64,000 bases of DNA from Pyrinomonadaceae bacterium. Its GTDB lineage: Bacteria; Acidobacteriota; Blastocatellia; Pyrinomonadales; Pyrinomonadaceae. Shown here piece after piece: positions 28,685-38,070 of the stretch. Numbering within the stretch: position 1 is the first letter of the stretch; each line of letters opens with the position of its first letter. The position numbers and the translations under genes are program-made. The stretch lies in contig JAGOBH010000008.1 in NCBI GenBank assembly GCA_017983495.1, forward strand, positions 1 to 64,000. Reading direction: 5' to 3'. The notes under the pieces are model-generated. The model saw only the letters and a list, made by a program, of their open reading frames with translations. It had not been told where the DNA came from and made no database searches.

Positions 28685-30871
28685 TTAACGGTTATAGATG
28701 TTGTTCAAATAGTCCGTCACCATTCTATCAGTTGAGAACTGCGGCGTAAGCGTCGCGATCGAATTTCTCATCCGGGCGATCCACTCGGACGGCAAGCCGT
28801 TCTTATCGAGCGAGTAGTAGGCCGGTATCACCTGAGTTTCGAGCGTCGAGTATACTGCTTCGGCGTCCGCCGCGTCCATCGCTTCCTCGGTCTCGTCCGC
28901 GTCGAGGCCGCCGATCGCGAACCCGTTGATCTCGTTGTAACCCTCGATCCACCACCCGTCGAGTATCGAGAAATTCAAGGCACCATTCATTGCGGCTTTC
29001 ATCCCGCTCGTCCCGCTTGCCTCCATCGGGCGGCGCGGCACGTTCATCCAGACATCGACGCCTTGGACGAGGTATCGAGCGACTTCCTGATCGTAATCTT
29101 CGACAAACACCGCCCGCTTTTGCCAACCGGAATCGTGATTGATGCTCATCATTTCCTGCAAGATCGATTTTGCGGTCCGGTCCTGCGGATGAGCCTTGCC
29201 GGCAAAGACAAACTGCACCGGTCGAGCGGCGTCATCGACCATTTTGAGAAGTCGTTCGAGGTCGGTGAAAAGCAAGTCCCAGCGTTTATAGGCAGCCACG
29301 CGGCGGGCAAACCCGATCGTCAGGTATTCGGGCGAGAACAACTGACGCGTATCCTGGTGTTCGTTGATAGTATTCGTGTCGCCCGTCTCTTTGGCACGCG
29401 TCCGCTCGCGGATAAACGAGACAAGCAGGCTCTTGAGCGTCATGTGAGCGTTCCAGATGTCGGCATCAGGAATCGCATTGATCGCTGCCGCCCAGGCGTC
29501 GCTGTTGCGGACGACCTCGTTCCAATTGGGACCGAGCAGGTTTTCGTACACGGTCTGAAATGCCGGTGCGACCCATGTCGGGGCGTGCACGCCGTTTGTC
29601 ACCGACGTGATCGGCACGGCGCCCGAATCCTTGAGGTCGGGGAACATCTTCAGCCATAGGTCGCGTGAGACCTCGCCGTGCTTTGCGCTCACCCCATTGG
29701 CTGAGCGGCACATACGTATCGCCAGCGGTGTCATCCCGAAATATTCTGTACTGTCCGCGAGATTGGAGCGTCCGAGGGCGAGAAACTCGCCGTTTGTCAG
29801 CTTGAGAGCCTCGATGTACGATTCGCTAAAGCTATCGGATATCTGTTCCGGAGGAAAGGCGTCATTACCTGCAGCGACGGGCGTATGCGTCGTGAAAACG
29901 CATTGCTCGCGGACAACTTCGACCGCGTCAGCGAAAGTTTTGTCCGGATTTGCCTGCAGATACTCATGCGAAAGCTCAAGCGTCGAGAATGCCGCGTGGC
30001 CTTCATTTAAGTGGAAAACGGTCGGCTCGATGCCGAGTTTTCTCAGCAGTCTGACGCCGCCGATACCGAGAACCTTTTCCTGAACAATGCGTGTCGCTGT
30101 ATCGCCGCCGTAAAGATGGCCGGTGATCAGACGGTCGACCTCGGAATTTTGCGGCAGATTGGTGTCGAGCAGATATAGCGGGATCCGGCCGACATGAGCG
30201 AGCCACGCCTGACATACAACCTCTCGCCCGCGAATATGGACCGATACGTTGACACGCGTGCCGTCGGTATTTGTGACCGGCGACAGAGCGAGTTCGCCCT
30301 CAAAAATGTCATTATAATTTTCTTCCTGCCAGCCGTCATGGCGAATGTTCTGCCGAAAATACCCATATCGGTATAGCAACCCGACGGCTGTCAGCGGCAG
30401 ATTGAGATCGCTCGCTGATTTCAGATGGTCGCCGGCAAGAATACCGAGACCGCCGGAATAATTTGGCAGGGAATTGTGCACGCCGTACTCGGCACAAAAA
30501 TACGCATATTCGCCTCCCGTTTCACGCCGCGGCTCGGCAAGGTAAGCTTCTAATTTTGCGTGAAATTCGGCAACTCGGCCCGTGTAGGCACAGTCGGCCG
30601 CACGCTGCCACAAGCGAAGCTCGCTGATCTTTGCCAAAAACAGACGCGGATTTTGTTCGCATTTGTCCCAAAGCGTGGCGTCGAGGTCGCGAAAGAGGCT
30701 GACGCCGTCAGGATTCCACGACCAAAAAAAATTCGCCGATATTGCGTCCAGAGCCTTCAGGCTCGGCGGCAATTGTCTCTTGAGTTGAAAATTGGTTTTT
30801 GTGCTTGAAAAAGGCTCGAGGCCAGGTGCTGGCTGCATATTGCTCGGAAACAGATCGGAAAACTCCTTCAT
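28685..30871 (-). CDS. glgP: Alpha-glucan phosphorylase
   Basis: 728 residues, the length of the shorter phosphorylase class (TIGR02094-like) found in many bacteria and archaea. Diagnostic segments are YFCAEYGVHNSLPNYSGGLG near the N-terminus, FHLNEGHAAF in the middle, the FVFAGKAHPQD segment, and RRPMEASGTSGMKAAMNG, which carries the pyridoxal-phosphate lysine (about residue 625). It releases glucose-1-phosphate from glycogen-type alpha-1,4-glucans in the cytoplasm. It heads a five-gene minus-strand run with a membrane protein, ytxJ, a DUF971 gene and a zinc-ribbon gene. Other glycogen genes are not in the window. Confidence 0.94.
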   Translation of the reverse strand: MKEFSDLFPSNMQPAPGLEPFSSTKTNFQLKRQLPPSLKALDAISANFFWSWNPDGVSLFRDLDATLWDKCEQNPRLFLAKISELRLWQRAADCAYTGRVAEFHAKLEAYLAEPRRETGGEYAYFCAEYGVHNSLPNYSGGLGILAGDHLKSASDLNLPLTAVGLLYRYGYFRQNIRHDGWQEENYNDIFEGELALSPVTNTDGTRVNVSVHIRGREVVCQAWLAHVGRIPLYLLDTNLPQNSEVDRLITGHLYGGDTATRIVQEKVLGIGGVRLLRKLGIEPTVFHLNEGHAAFSTLELSHEYLQANPDKTFADAVEVVREQCVFTTHTPVAAGNDAFPPEQISDSFSESYIEALKLTNGEFLALGRSNLADSTEYFGMTPLAIRMCRSANGVSAKHGEVSRDLWLKMFPDLKDSGAVPITSVTNGVHAPTWVAPAFQTVYENLLGPNWNEVVRNSDAWAAAINAIPDADIWNAHMTLKSLLVSFIRERTRAKETGDTNTINEHQDTRQLFSPEYLTIGFARRVAAYKRWDLLFTDLERLLKMVDDAARPVQFVFAGKAHPQDRTAKSILQEMMSINHDSGWQKRAVFVEDYDQEVARYLVQGVDVWMNVPRRPMEASGTSGMKAAMNGALNFSILDGWWIEGYNEINGFAIGGLDADETEEAMDAADAEAVYSTLETQVIPAYYSLDKNGLPSEWIARMRNSIATLTPQFSTDRMVTDYLNNIYNR

Positions 30872-30960
30872 AAATTCAACGCAAAACTTTGTTGTCTAAG
30901 CGAGCGAAGTATCCGAAAACTATAACTTATGCAGACGTCAGTATCAAATTTTGAGGAGCT

Positions 30961-31641
30961 TCATTCGATAGCTGAGGCATTGCGATCAACCAGATGACCG
31001 ACCGGCATAAACCGGTAATGTGCCGCCACGACGAGCCCGAAAGCAAACCCGACGCCGGTCAAAATGGCTCCGGTAAGCAAATAATTTGGCAAATTGCCTA
31101 GTCCGATCGACCATGCAAACACACCGGACGCCGCACCGCCCACCGCGAAAAATGTGGGTATCGAAAGAAACTGGAGATCGAATTTTCGAGTGCGTTCCTT
31201 ACGCGTGTAGAACACTATGGGCTTCAGACGGTCATATTCCCAAGCGACCAGATACGTTGCCGCCAGGCACATCAGCGTTGTGATCACCCACGTTCCCTTA
31301 AAGCCGACCGAGACCGTCAAAACGGCGATGTTTGCGATGATCGGCAGGAAGAGTAATGCACCGATATGTGACGTTCGCGGAATCAAGAGCAAAACCGCGG
31401 CGATGATCTGGCCCCAACCGAGAAATTCGTAATAAAAGCCAGTCTGCAGCAAGGCATTGAAATAATGCCCGACCGGATTTGAGTCCGGCAGCGAAGTGAA
31501 CGGTTTGTGCATGATCTTCGGTATGCTCGGCGGAATAAAGCCGACGGCGAGCAAACAGCGTGTAAATGCCGTAAAGACTTGTGTCCACCAACGCCGGGTC
31601 ATCGCTACATGAATGTCATCAAGGATGTTTTCGAGCTTCAT
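30961..31641 (-). CDS. DoxX-like integral membrane protein
   Basis: About 226 residues with four main hydrophobic helices, an early R-x-x-L-A-V-G-F-I-P-P-S segment and a G-W-G-Q-I-I-A-A-V-L-L-L-I-P-R motif typical of DoxX/DoxD-like proteins. Their function is poorly defined; some relatives act in thiosulphate oxidation or oxidative-stress membrane complexes. ATG 31641 is preferred over an upstream TTG (31668), although neither has a good ribosome binding site. It is divergent from mtnA. Confidence 0.72.
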   Translation of the reverse strand: MKLENILDDIHVAMTRRWWTQVFTAFTRCLLAVGFIPPSIPKIMHKPFTSLPDSNPVGHYFNALLQTGFYYEFLGWGQIIAAVLLLIPRTSHIGALLFLPIIANIAVLTVSVGFKGTWVITTLMCLAATYLVAWEYDRLKPIVFYTRKERTRKFDLQFLSIPTFFAVGGAASGVFAWSIGLGNLPNYLLTGAILTGVGFAFGLVVAAHYRFMPVGHLVDRNASAIE

Positions 31642-31698
31642 GAAAATGAGAACGTCAATTGGGGGCAAAAAGTTTTCGGGAATCGTTCATGGGTCTTT

Positions 31699-31751
31699 CT
31701 TTGCAACCTAGCGGCTTGGCGGGAAAACATCTCCCGCAAAGTCGCAAAGCG
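31699..31751. repeat. Decayed palindromic 'CTTTGC...GCAAAG' intergenic repeat
   Basis: A left part opening CTTTGC and ending GGCGGGA is followed by TCCCGCAAAG and GCAAAGCG, giving an imperfect inverted repeat with a GCGGGA/TCCCGC core hairpin. It lies in the spacer between the DoxX-like gene and mtnA and resembles the gcaaag-type dispersed intergenic repeats of soil bacterial genomes. Confidence 0.45.
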
Positions 31752-31826
31752 ATAAATATCGGACCAAAATTCACAATGCCTCTGGTATTCGCTATAATCG
31801 GGAATTTCGCGGAGAACGTAAATAAG

Positions 31827-32882
31827 ATGAAACTCGATATCATACCCGTAAAATGGACTGACGAAGGCGTCGATATGCTTGACCAGCGTCTGCTGCCGAC
31901 CGAGGAAAAATGGCTGATGCTGAAGACCGCCGGAGAAGTTGCGGCGGGCATCAAGGACATGGTCGTTCGCGGAGCACCGGCGATCGGCGTTTCGGCTGCA
32001 TACGGTGTCGCACTCGGAGCAAAGAATTTTGTCGGAACTACGGTCGCGGATCTCGAGGACGAGATGGAGTTTGTCAGCGAAATGCTCGGCAAGACCCGCC
32101 CGACCGCGGTCAACCTTTTTTGGGCGATCGACCGAATGAACCGCACGTTTCAGGCGGCCATAGCCGACGGCAAAACGGTCAGCGAGATCAAGCAGATCCT
32201 CGTTGATGATGCTCTGGCGATCCACGAAGAAGATATCGAATCGCAGCGTCTGATCGCTCAGTTCGGCGGGGAATTGATCGCCGACAATTCAACAGTCTTG
32301 ACGCATTGCAATGCCGGTGCACTCGCAACCGGCGGCGTATGGGGAACCGCACTTGGCGTTATTCGCGGAGCCGTTGATCAGGGCAAGAATATCTCGGTCA
32401 TAGCCGATGAAACGCGTCCATATTTGCAGGGTGCACGTCTGACCGCCTGGGAACTGATGCAGGACGACATTCCGGTCACGCTTATCACCGACAACATGAG
32501 CGGCCACATTATGAAACGCGGCGACATTCAAGCCGTCGTCGTCGGCAGCGACCGCATCGCCGCTAACGGTGACGTCGCCAACAAGATCGGCACTTACATG
32601 GTCGCCGTTCTGGCAAAACGTCACAACATCCCGTTCTACGTCGCCGCCCCACTCTCAACCGTAGATATGAACTGCCCGACGGGCGACGAGATCCCCATCG
32701 AGGAACGCGACCGTGAGGAAGTGACCCATGTGAAAGGCATCCAACTAGCCCCCGAAGGCGTCGGTATCACCAACTACGCATTCGACGTAACGCCCAACGA
32801 CCTCGTAACCGCGATCATTACCGAAAAGGGCGTCGCGAGGGCGCCGTATACCGAGAGTTTGAAGGCGCAGTTTGGACGTTAG
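31827..32882 (+). CDS. mtnA: S-methyl-5-thioribose-1-phosphate isomerase
   Basis: 351 residues. Family hallmarks are [15 protein letters not shown] near the N-terminus, [12 protein letters not shown] with the catalytic Cys, [14 protein letters not shown], and [21 protein letters not shown] with the catalytic Asp. It isomerises methylthioribose-1-phosphate to methylthioribulose-1-phosphate in methionine salvage. The ATG at 31827 follows GGAGAA at 31811-31816. Upstream in-frame codons are leader. Its last 65 bp overlap the 3' end of the convergent DUF4304-like gene. Confidence 0.95.
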   Translation: MKLDIIPVKWTDEGVDMLDQRLLPTEEKWLMLKTAGEVAAGIKDMVVRGAPAIGVSAAYGVALGAKNFVGTTVADLEDEMEFVSEMLGKTRPTAVNLFWAIDRMNRTFQAAIADGKTVSEIKQILVDDALAIHEEDIESQRLIAQFGGELIADNSTVLTHCNAGALATGGVWGTALGVIRGAVDQGKNISVIADETRPYLQGARLTAWELMQDDIPVTLITDNMSGHIMKRGDIQAVVVGSDRIAANGDVANKIGTYMVAVLAKRHNIPFYVAAPLSTVDMNCPTGDEIPIEERDREEVTHVKGIQLAPEGVGITNYAFDVTPNDLVTAIITEKGVARAPYTESLKAQFGR

Positions 32883-33546
32883 CGGGTGAGTCGGTTCTGT
32901 CGACGGACATGGTATTTGTAAGCCAATCTTTAGCTGCGGTAAAGAAGGTTTTCGAGCCGAACAAGAAACCGCCGAAATCGCCTTCCGCGATTCGCAGGTC
33001 AATTTCTTGGAGGGCAATGTCGTATTCGCGATTCATGATCCGGTCTAAGACAATCTGGACATGATTAGTTCGCACTGAATTGGGATGAACTTGGAGATGT
33101 TCAAGCTGGACCAACTCCAAGTGCAGGAGATCGTCCCCTAATGTTTGCAGCTTTCCGTCTAACATGGTTGCGTGGGCGTCCGTAATTTCCAGCAACGCGA
33201 CTAATTCGTGCCTGATCAGGTCTTCTTCGAGACGAGCAAGCGGGATTATGCCGTTACCAAGGACAGTCGTTGGAGCTGTCCAGGCACCTGCCGCCCTAAA
33301 ACTTAAAGGTTTTAGTGAGTTCTCCTCTAATCCCACGATTTTCCAGAAAACGTCGTCGGAATCGAACCATTTATAGGAAAACAGGTAATATAGATTTTTT
33401 CCCTTGGCGTAACCTCCGATTATTAAACAAAAGAAAAGGCGATCCGTGCGCTTATAGATAAATCCTCCGCTGTATTTCCAGCCTTGAGTTTTCGCTAGGG
33501 GCTTTGCGATTTGCTTGATCAGTTTGTTGAGTTCGCTCTGCTTCAT
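32818..33546 (-). CDS. DUF4304-like hypothetical protein
   Basis: 242 residues from ATG 33546 (the open frame runs further upstream, but the DUF4304-like match begins here). The N-terminus [18 protein letters not shown], then [14 protein letters not shown], resembles DUF4304 proteins, small cytoplasmic proteins often near toxin-immunity genes. The middle is acidic and Leu-rich. The C-terminal 22 codons overlap the end of mtnA on the other strand, so the tail is probably a read-in extension. It lies divergent from the small protein at 33618. Confidence 0.6.
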   Translation of the reverse strand: MKQSELNKLIKQIAKPLAKTQGWKYSGGFIYKRTDRLFFCLIIGGYAKGKNLYYLFSYKWFDSDDVFWKIVGLEENSLKPLSFRAAGAWTAPTTVLGNGIIPLARLEEDLIRHELVALLEITDAHATMLDGKLQTLGDDLLHLELVQLEHLQVHPNSVRTNHVQIVLDRIMNREYDIALQEIDLRIAEGDFGGFLFGSKTFFTAAKDWLTNTMSVDRTDSPANVQTAPSNSRYTAPSRRPFR

Positions 33547-33617
33547 TTCACATTTTTCGAGCACTTGATTCAATATACGTAGAAAAATTAGAACCCATTT
33601 TATGTTAAAATAATTCT

Positions 33618-33824
33618 GTGGAAAACGGCATTGCGACATTCGAAATGATCAGCGAACTCCAGCATCTCGCGGAGCGTGCCTTTATTTTTAGACTCAAGGA
33701 AAAGAATCCAGATATCACGCCTCAGCAGGTTGAAGTTGAAGTGTGCAAATGGCTTAAAGAGCGGCCCGGAGCAGAGTTTGGCGACGGCGAAGGCCGGATT
33801 GCGGATCCTTTGCGTTTTAAATAA
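33618..33824 (+). CDS. Small protein upstream of nucleotidyltransferase, candidate antitoxin
   Basis: 68 residues from a GTG start (an ATG at 33645 is an alternative; neither has a convincing ribosome binding site). It is helical and charged, ending in L-K-E-R-P-G-A-E-F-G-D-G-E-G and then D-P-x-R-F. Small proteins of this type are commonly encoded directly before AbiEii-like nucleotidyltransferases. The stop TAA at 33822-33824 is in the same frame as the following gene, with no frameshift between them. Confidence 0.6.
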   Translation: MENGIATFEMISELQHLAERAFIFRLKEKNPDITPQQVEVEVCKWLKERPGAEFGDGEGRIADPLRFK

Positions 33825-33887
33825 TTAAATCGCTTTATTCGACATCTTGAAGAACATTCTAAAGCTGTTGCCGCACGCCTAAATAAG

Positions 33888-34430
33888 TTGGGCGTAAAAT
33901 ATGCTGTTGTCGGCGGTATAGCTGTATCGTTCAGGTCTGTTGTACGGACCACTAACGATCTGGATCTGGCGGTTGTTGTAAATGACGATGCCGAGGCCGA
34001 AACGATCGTTCGAACAATGATCGGTTTAGGATACCGGGCGGAACTGCTCCTTGAAAGTGACGTGTCGGGACGAATAGCCACTGTCAGAATGATCTCTACA
34101 GGTGAGCGGGAAGTTTTTATTGACTTGCTGTTTGCCTCGACGGGAATCGAGCGTGAGGTCGTCGAGAGATCCACTCCGATCGAAATATTTCCTGGACTTA
34201 CACTTCAGGTCGCTTCTCGCTCATCATTGATCGCTCTAAAGGTTCTCTCCGCAAATCCCAATAACAGACTTAAGGACATCATCGACCTTCAAAACTTGCT
34301 GGAAAGCGCCGTCCCAGGCGAGATTATTGTCGTAAGGGAGTTGCTGGGTCTCATAATGACGCGCGGCTATAACCGAAAAAAAGACCTTCAGGCCGACCTC
34401 GATCGGTACATTGAGCAATTCTCTGAATAG
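33888..34430 (+). CDS. Nucleotidyltransferase-fold protein (AbiEii/DUF6036-like), candidate toxin
   Basis: 180 residues from TTG 33888, but the same frame stays open and protein-like back to 33825 (a helix with E-E-H-S-K-A-V-A-A-R-L), immediately after the TAA of the small gene. The only possible starts there are TTG 33888 or a rare ATT at 33837. The core is V-G-G-I-A-V followed by T-N-D-L-D-L-A-V, i.e. the GG and D-x-D motifs of the minimal nucleotidyltransferase fold, with a later L-x-A-L-K-V helix that often follows in AbiEii-type proteins. Partner toxins of this class modify tRNA or other targets. A type IV-like toxin-antitoxin role is inferred from the pair. Confidence 0.72.
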   Translation: MGVKYAVVGGIAVSFRSVVRTTNDLDLAVVVNDDAEAETIVRTMIGLGYRAELLLESDVSGRIATVRMISTGEREVFIDLLFASTGIEREVVERSTPIEIFPGLTLQVASRSSLIALKVLSANPNNRLKDIIDLQNLLESAVPGEIIVVRELLGLIMTRGYNRKKDLQADLDRYIEQFSE

Positions 34431-34480
34431 CGTGTCTTACTAATTGGTCCGAGTGCGTTCGCCTAAACCATTAGGTGGGA

Positions 34481-35260
34481 TCATTTTAGATCGGTGGCGG
34501 CCCATCGAGTGTTCTTGAAATAGTAGGTTCGCCGCCAGTCTTTCATGCCGTTGGGGTGGCCCTCTTCCAGGGAGATGCCGTAGCTCCCGCGGCAGAGCGG
34601 TTCGGTCCAATCGTTGCCGTTCCGTAGATATGTTTTGATCTTGTCTGAGTCGGCTCCCATCTGAAAGACCATTGGCACGGCTTCGTCGACGGGGAAGTCG
34701 TTAAACCACGCATCGCCCGTGCACCACGAGGCAAGCGAGGTCATCGTCAGCGGAGTACGGACACTTCTGTCCGTGTCTTTATCCAGTTCTTTACGCAAAG
34801 CGAACATCATCTTTCGATAGGAATCGCGTTCCGAGACAACCGCGTCAAAATCGATCTGAATTGCTCTCACATTGGGTAGCTCAAGCGTTCCTTTTATAAG
34901 CCGGACGGTCTTTCCGATCATCTCGTCGTCGAACGTGGGCCGTTTCGCGTTGTCCTTGGCCGTTTCGATCCGCGTTACGGCAATGAGGTAGGTTCCCGGT
35001 GCGATCTCGAGCGGCTGTCGGCGCGGCTTTGGCGTCACGGTGTTTTGCTCGAGAAATATCGTCTGAGCGAGAAACGCGACGCCGTATTCCGTTGGGTCAA
35101 GGAACCGCAGATCCTCCGGCCGTTCCCACGCCCAAAGAAATTTCGGCGGCATTTCGACCGACAGTTGCGGATTGACTTGATTCGGCGGTCTGCAAGCCGA
35201 AAAAACTGCAAGGAACGCAGCGCCAAATATCCACAAAATTCGAGTGTTTCCCCTGACCAT
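34481..35260 (-). CDS. DUF3142-like lipoprotein
   Basis: 259 residues with an N-terminal lipoprotein signal (hydrophobic segment ending A-V-F-S-A-C, Cys23). The mature part contains K-F-L-W-A-W-E-R-P-E-D-L and R-A-I-Q-I-D-F-D-A-V-V-S-E-R, which matches the pattern of DUF3142 proteins, proposed to be TIM-barrel relatives of polysaccharide-active enzymes. Function is unknown. It is flanked by convergent and divergent neighbours, so it is probably monocistronic. Confidence 0.75.
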   Translation of the reverse strand: MVRGNTRILWIFGAAFLAVFSACRPPNQVNPQLSVEMPPKFLWAWERPEDLRFLDPTEYGVAFLAQTIFLEQNTVTPKPRRQPLEIAPGTYLIAVTRIETAKDNAKRPTFDDEMIGKTVRLIKGTLELPNVRAIQIDFDAVVSERDSYRKMMFALRKELDKDTDRSVRTPLTMTSLASWCTGDAWFNDFPVDEAVPMVFQMGADSDKIKTYLRNGNDWTEPLCRGSYGISLEEGHPNGMKDWRRTYYFKNTRWAATDLK

Positions 35261-35368
35261 TGCGAATAGATTCTAACAGACTGTGGCACAGTGCCGTACA
35301 GGTCGTTTTTCAGTCCGCGATTTGATATACTTTTCGACAACTGAATAGCCATTCATTTACCAAAATAT

Positions 35369-37069
35369 ATGATCGAACGCGAACAAATCGAGATGGATGT
35401 GGTGTTTGTCGGGGCCGGGCCGGCAAATCTGGCGGCTGCGCTTCACCTTAAGGCAGAGATCAAAAAACACGACGAATTCGTCGCCAAGGGCATCAAGCAC
35501 GGCCCCGCGATCGGTGAGATCGAGATCGCCATCGTCGAAAAAGGGCCGTTTGTTGGAGCCCACATTTTATCTGGTGCGGTCATGGATCCGATAGCGATCC
35601 GCGAACTGATGCCGGATTTTCTGGCTCAGGGCTGTCCGGTCGATACTGTGGTAACTGAAGACGCCTTTTGGTATTTGGGTGAAAGTCGCGGTTTCAACGC
35701 ACCGATCATTCCGCCGCCGCTCAAAAATAAGGGCAAATACATCGTCAGCCTCAGCAAAATGTGTGAATGGCTCGGCGAAAAATGCGAAGAAGAGGGAATC
35801 AACATCTTTCCCGAATTTCCGGCCGCCGAGGTGCTTTATGACGAGAATAACGCTGTGATCGGTGTTCGCACCGGCGATAAAGGCATCGATAAGGACGGAA
35901 AGCAGAAAGCAAACTTCGAGCCCGGCGTTGACCTGCTCGCCAAGGTAACCGTGCTTGGCGAAGGCTCACGCGGTTCGCTGGCAAAGCAGTTGACAGCAAA
36001 ATTGGGACTGAATGATGGCAAAGAGGCTCAGGTCTTTTCACTCGGTGTAAAAGAGGTATGGGAACTGCCCGAAGGCAATTTTCCCGAAGGAAAGGTTGTC
36101 CACACGCTTGGATTTCCGTCCGACACGCGGACATATGGCGGCGGTTGGATCTACGGCCTCAAGGGCAACGCCGTCAGCATCGGCTACGTAACCGGGCTCG
36201 ATTACGAAGACCCGACCATCGATCCGCACGCCGAGTTTCAGAAATTCAAGACGCACCCGATGGTCGCGGCCGTGCTCGAGGGCGGCAAAATGATCAAATA
36301 CGGTGCGAAAACGATCAACGCGGGCGGTTATTTTACGATGCCAAAGCTTTATGCCGACGGTGTTTTGCTTGTCGGCGACTGCGCTTCGTTCCTCAACGGC
36401 CAGCGGATCAAGGGTATTCATACGGCGATGAAATCCGGCATGCTCGCAGCCGAGACTATCGTCGGAGCTCTCGAACATCAGGATTTTTCATCAAAGACGC
36501 TCCGCCATTTCGAAGAGAAGGTAAATCTTAGTTGGATCTACGACGAACTGCATCCCGTTCGCAATTTTCACGCGGCGTTCCAACGCGGGCGTTGGTCGGC
36601 ACTCCTTAATACCGGACTGCAGTTTCTGACACGCGGCCTGGCGTGGGGCTTTATGCCGAAGGAACACCACGTTCCGGGGCACGAGCGGATGCAAAAGCTG
36701 TCGGAGAACGCCGGCGACGCTGAACGCTATGCGAATGTCAAATTTGATAAGGTCTTGACGTTCGACAAGGCGACCGATGTCTTTCATGCCGGCGTCGCCC
36801 ACGACGAAGATCAGCCTGCTCATCTTCACGTGCTCGACACCGAGATCTGTGCGACCCGATGTCTTGAGGAATATGACAATCCGTGCCAACGTTTTTGCCC
36901 GGCGGCGGTTTACGAGATGGAGCAGAATGTGGCGACGGGCCGAAAAGAGCTAAAGGTCAACTTTTCGAACTGCGTCCATTGCAAGACATGCGACATTGCC
37001 GATCCGTACCAGATCATCAACTGGGTCACGCCCGAGGGCGGCGGCGGACCGGATTACAAGGGAATGTAG
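35369..37069 (+). CDS. Electron transfer flavoprotein-ubiquinone oxidoreductase
   Basis: 566 residues. An N-terminal FAD-binding motif (V-G-A-G-P-A-N-L) and the GGWIYG and GDCASFLN-type flavin segments are present. A C-terminal 4Fe-4S ferredoxin-like domain carries its Cys residues in C-A-T-R-C-L, C-Q-R-F-C-P and N-C-V-H-C-K-T-C. It accepts electrons from ETF, reduced by acyl-CoA dehydrogenases, and passes them to membrane quinone. ETF subunits are not adjacent. The upstream spacer is about 110 bp and a terminator follows. Confidence 0.95.
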   Translation: MIEREQIEMDVVFVGAGPANLAAALHLKAEIKKHDEFVAKGIKHGPAIGEIEIAIVEKGPFVGAHILSGAVMDPIAIRELMPDFLAQGCPVDTVVTEDAFWYLGESRGFNAPIIPPPLKNKGKYIVSLSKMCEWLGEKCEEEGINIFPEFPAAEVLYDENNAVIGVRTGDKGIDKDGKQKANFEPGVDLLAKVTVLGEGSRGSLAKQLTAKLGLNDGKEAQVFSLGVKEVWELPEGNFPEGKVVHTLGFPSDTRTYGGGWIYGLKGNAVSIGYVTGLDYEDPTIDPHAEFQKFKTHPMVAAVLEGGKMIKYGAKTINAGGYFTMPKLYADGVLLVGDCASFLNGQRIKGIHTAMKSGMLAAETIVGALEHQDFSSKTLRHFEEKVNLSWIYDELHPVRNFHAAFQRGRWSALLNTGLQFLTRGLAWGFMPKEHHVPGHERMQKLSENAGDAERYANVKFDKVLTFDKATDVFHAGVAHDEDQPAHLHVLDTEICATRCLEEYDNPCQRFCPAAVYEMEQNVATGRKELKVNFSNCVHCKTCDIADPYQIINWVTPEGGGGPDYKGM

Positions 37070-37081
37070 TCGCACTGAAAC

Positions 37082-37113
37082 AAAAAAAGGCCGTCCAGGC
37101 GGACGGCTTTTTT
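37082..37113. terminator. Bidirectional terminator between EtfQO and rpoZ
   Basis: GCCGTCC (37090-37096), loop AGGC, GGACGGC (37101-37107), with an A7 run before and T6 run after. It is placed between convergent genes ending at 37069 and 37133. Confidence 0.88.
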
Positions 37114-37132
37114 ATTTGAGATATGGTGTATT

Positions 37133-37399
37133 TTACGATTCGCCCTGAGTCGGTGCGTCGTTCTGGTCGGTAAAGGTAAAATTCACCTTTCGCTCGCTGA
37201 TCTCTTTCATCGCCACACGCGTCGGCTTCGTTTTACGAATATCGACGTCGGTTCGCGAATTGGCACCACGCTGCAGCTGTTTGCTTCGCTGCGCGGCCAG
37301 GATGATCATGCGGTATTTCGAATCGATGACAGGCGGATCGATGGTCTCGACCGCGTCGTCCGCTATTTCGTCGGTTTCAATTACTTTTTCGTCAGTCAT
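37133..37399 (-). CDS. rpoZ: RNA polymerase omega subunit
   Basis: 88 residues with the omega pattern: D-S-K-Y-R-M-I-I-L-A-A-Q-R-S-K-Q-L-Q-R-G-A, then K-x-T-R-V-A-M-K-E-I-S-E. An acidic N-terminal extension of about 25 residues precedes it. Omega stabilises beta-prime during RNA polymerase assembly. It follows gmk by 12 nt, the standard yicC-gmk-rpoZ order. Confidence 0.93.
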   Translation of the reverse strand: MTDEKVIETDEIADDAVETIDPPVIDSKYRMIILAAQRSKQLQRGANSRTDVDIRKTKPTRVAMKEISERKVNFTFTDQNDAPTQGES

Positions 37400-37411
37400 A
37401 AATGATCGTCG

Positions 37412-38044
37412 TTATCGATAAAGATGCATTGAGGCATCGAAACTATCAAGGATACCCCGAATGGCGTCCTTTTGTCTATCCCGCAGCTGACGTTCGGCAG
37501 TGATTATCGAGGCTATCTGCCGCGAAGCCGCCGAAACGTCATGATTGACTATGACGTATTTGAATTTCGAATACTCCTGAACCTCGTTGAACGAATTGCT
37601 CAAGCGTGTTCTCAGCTCCTGTTCGTCCTCGGTCCGCCGTGCGGTCAAGCGTGCTTCGAGCACCTCAAACGACGGCGGCAGAATAAAGATGCTGACATTG
37701 TCGTCCGTCAACCGCTCCATTATCTGCACCGCACCCTGCACGTCCACCTCGACGATCAGGTCTTTGCCGGTTTGAAATATCCGCTCGCTTTCCCGCAACG
37801 AAGTGCCGTAAAGGTTGCCGTGCACCTCGGCGTATTCTAAAAACTCACCGTCCTCGATAAGCCCGTCAAATTCCTCGCGTGAAACGAAAAAATACTCACG
37901 GCCGTGCTCTTCGCCAAATCGCTGAGCCCGAGTGGTATATGACACCGAATATCCAAGCTCAGGCATCATGCCGCGAACTTCCTTTATCAGCGTTCCTTTC
38001 CCGCCGCCGGACGGCGAACTAATAATTATGAATTTTCCAAGCAT
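37412..38044 (-). CDS. gmk: Guanylate kinase
   Basis: 210 residues. The P-loop is S-S-P-S-G-G-G-K-G-T (residues 8-17), followed by the GMP-binding S-Y-T-T-R and R-x-G-E-x-x-G-x-E-Y-x-F segments and a V-D-V-Q-G-A Walker-B-like strand. It phosphorylates GMP to GDP. It sits between yicC (26 nt) and rpoZ (12 nt). Confidence 0.96.
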   Translation of the reverse strand: MLGKFIIISSPSGGGKGTLIKEVRGMMPELGYSVSYTTRAQRFGEEHGREYFFVSREEFDGLIEDGEFLEYAEVHGNLYGTSLRESERIFQTGKDLIVEVDVQGAVQIMERLTDDNVSIFILPPSFEVLEARLTARRTEDEQELRTRLSNSFNEVQEYSKFKYVIVNHDVSAASRQIASIITAERQLRDRQKDAIRGILDSFDASMHLYR

Positions 38045-38070
38045 CAGATGATCTTCCCGGCGCCGACCGA

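Noticed and set aside
31659..31826. N-terminal extension of MtnA upstream of 31827
   Set aside because: The conserved MtnA N-terminus and a ribosome binding site place the start at 31827; the extension crosses a palindromic repeat.
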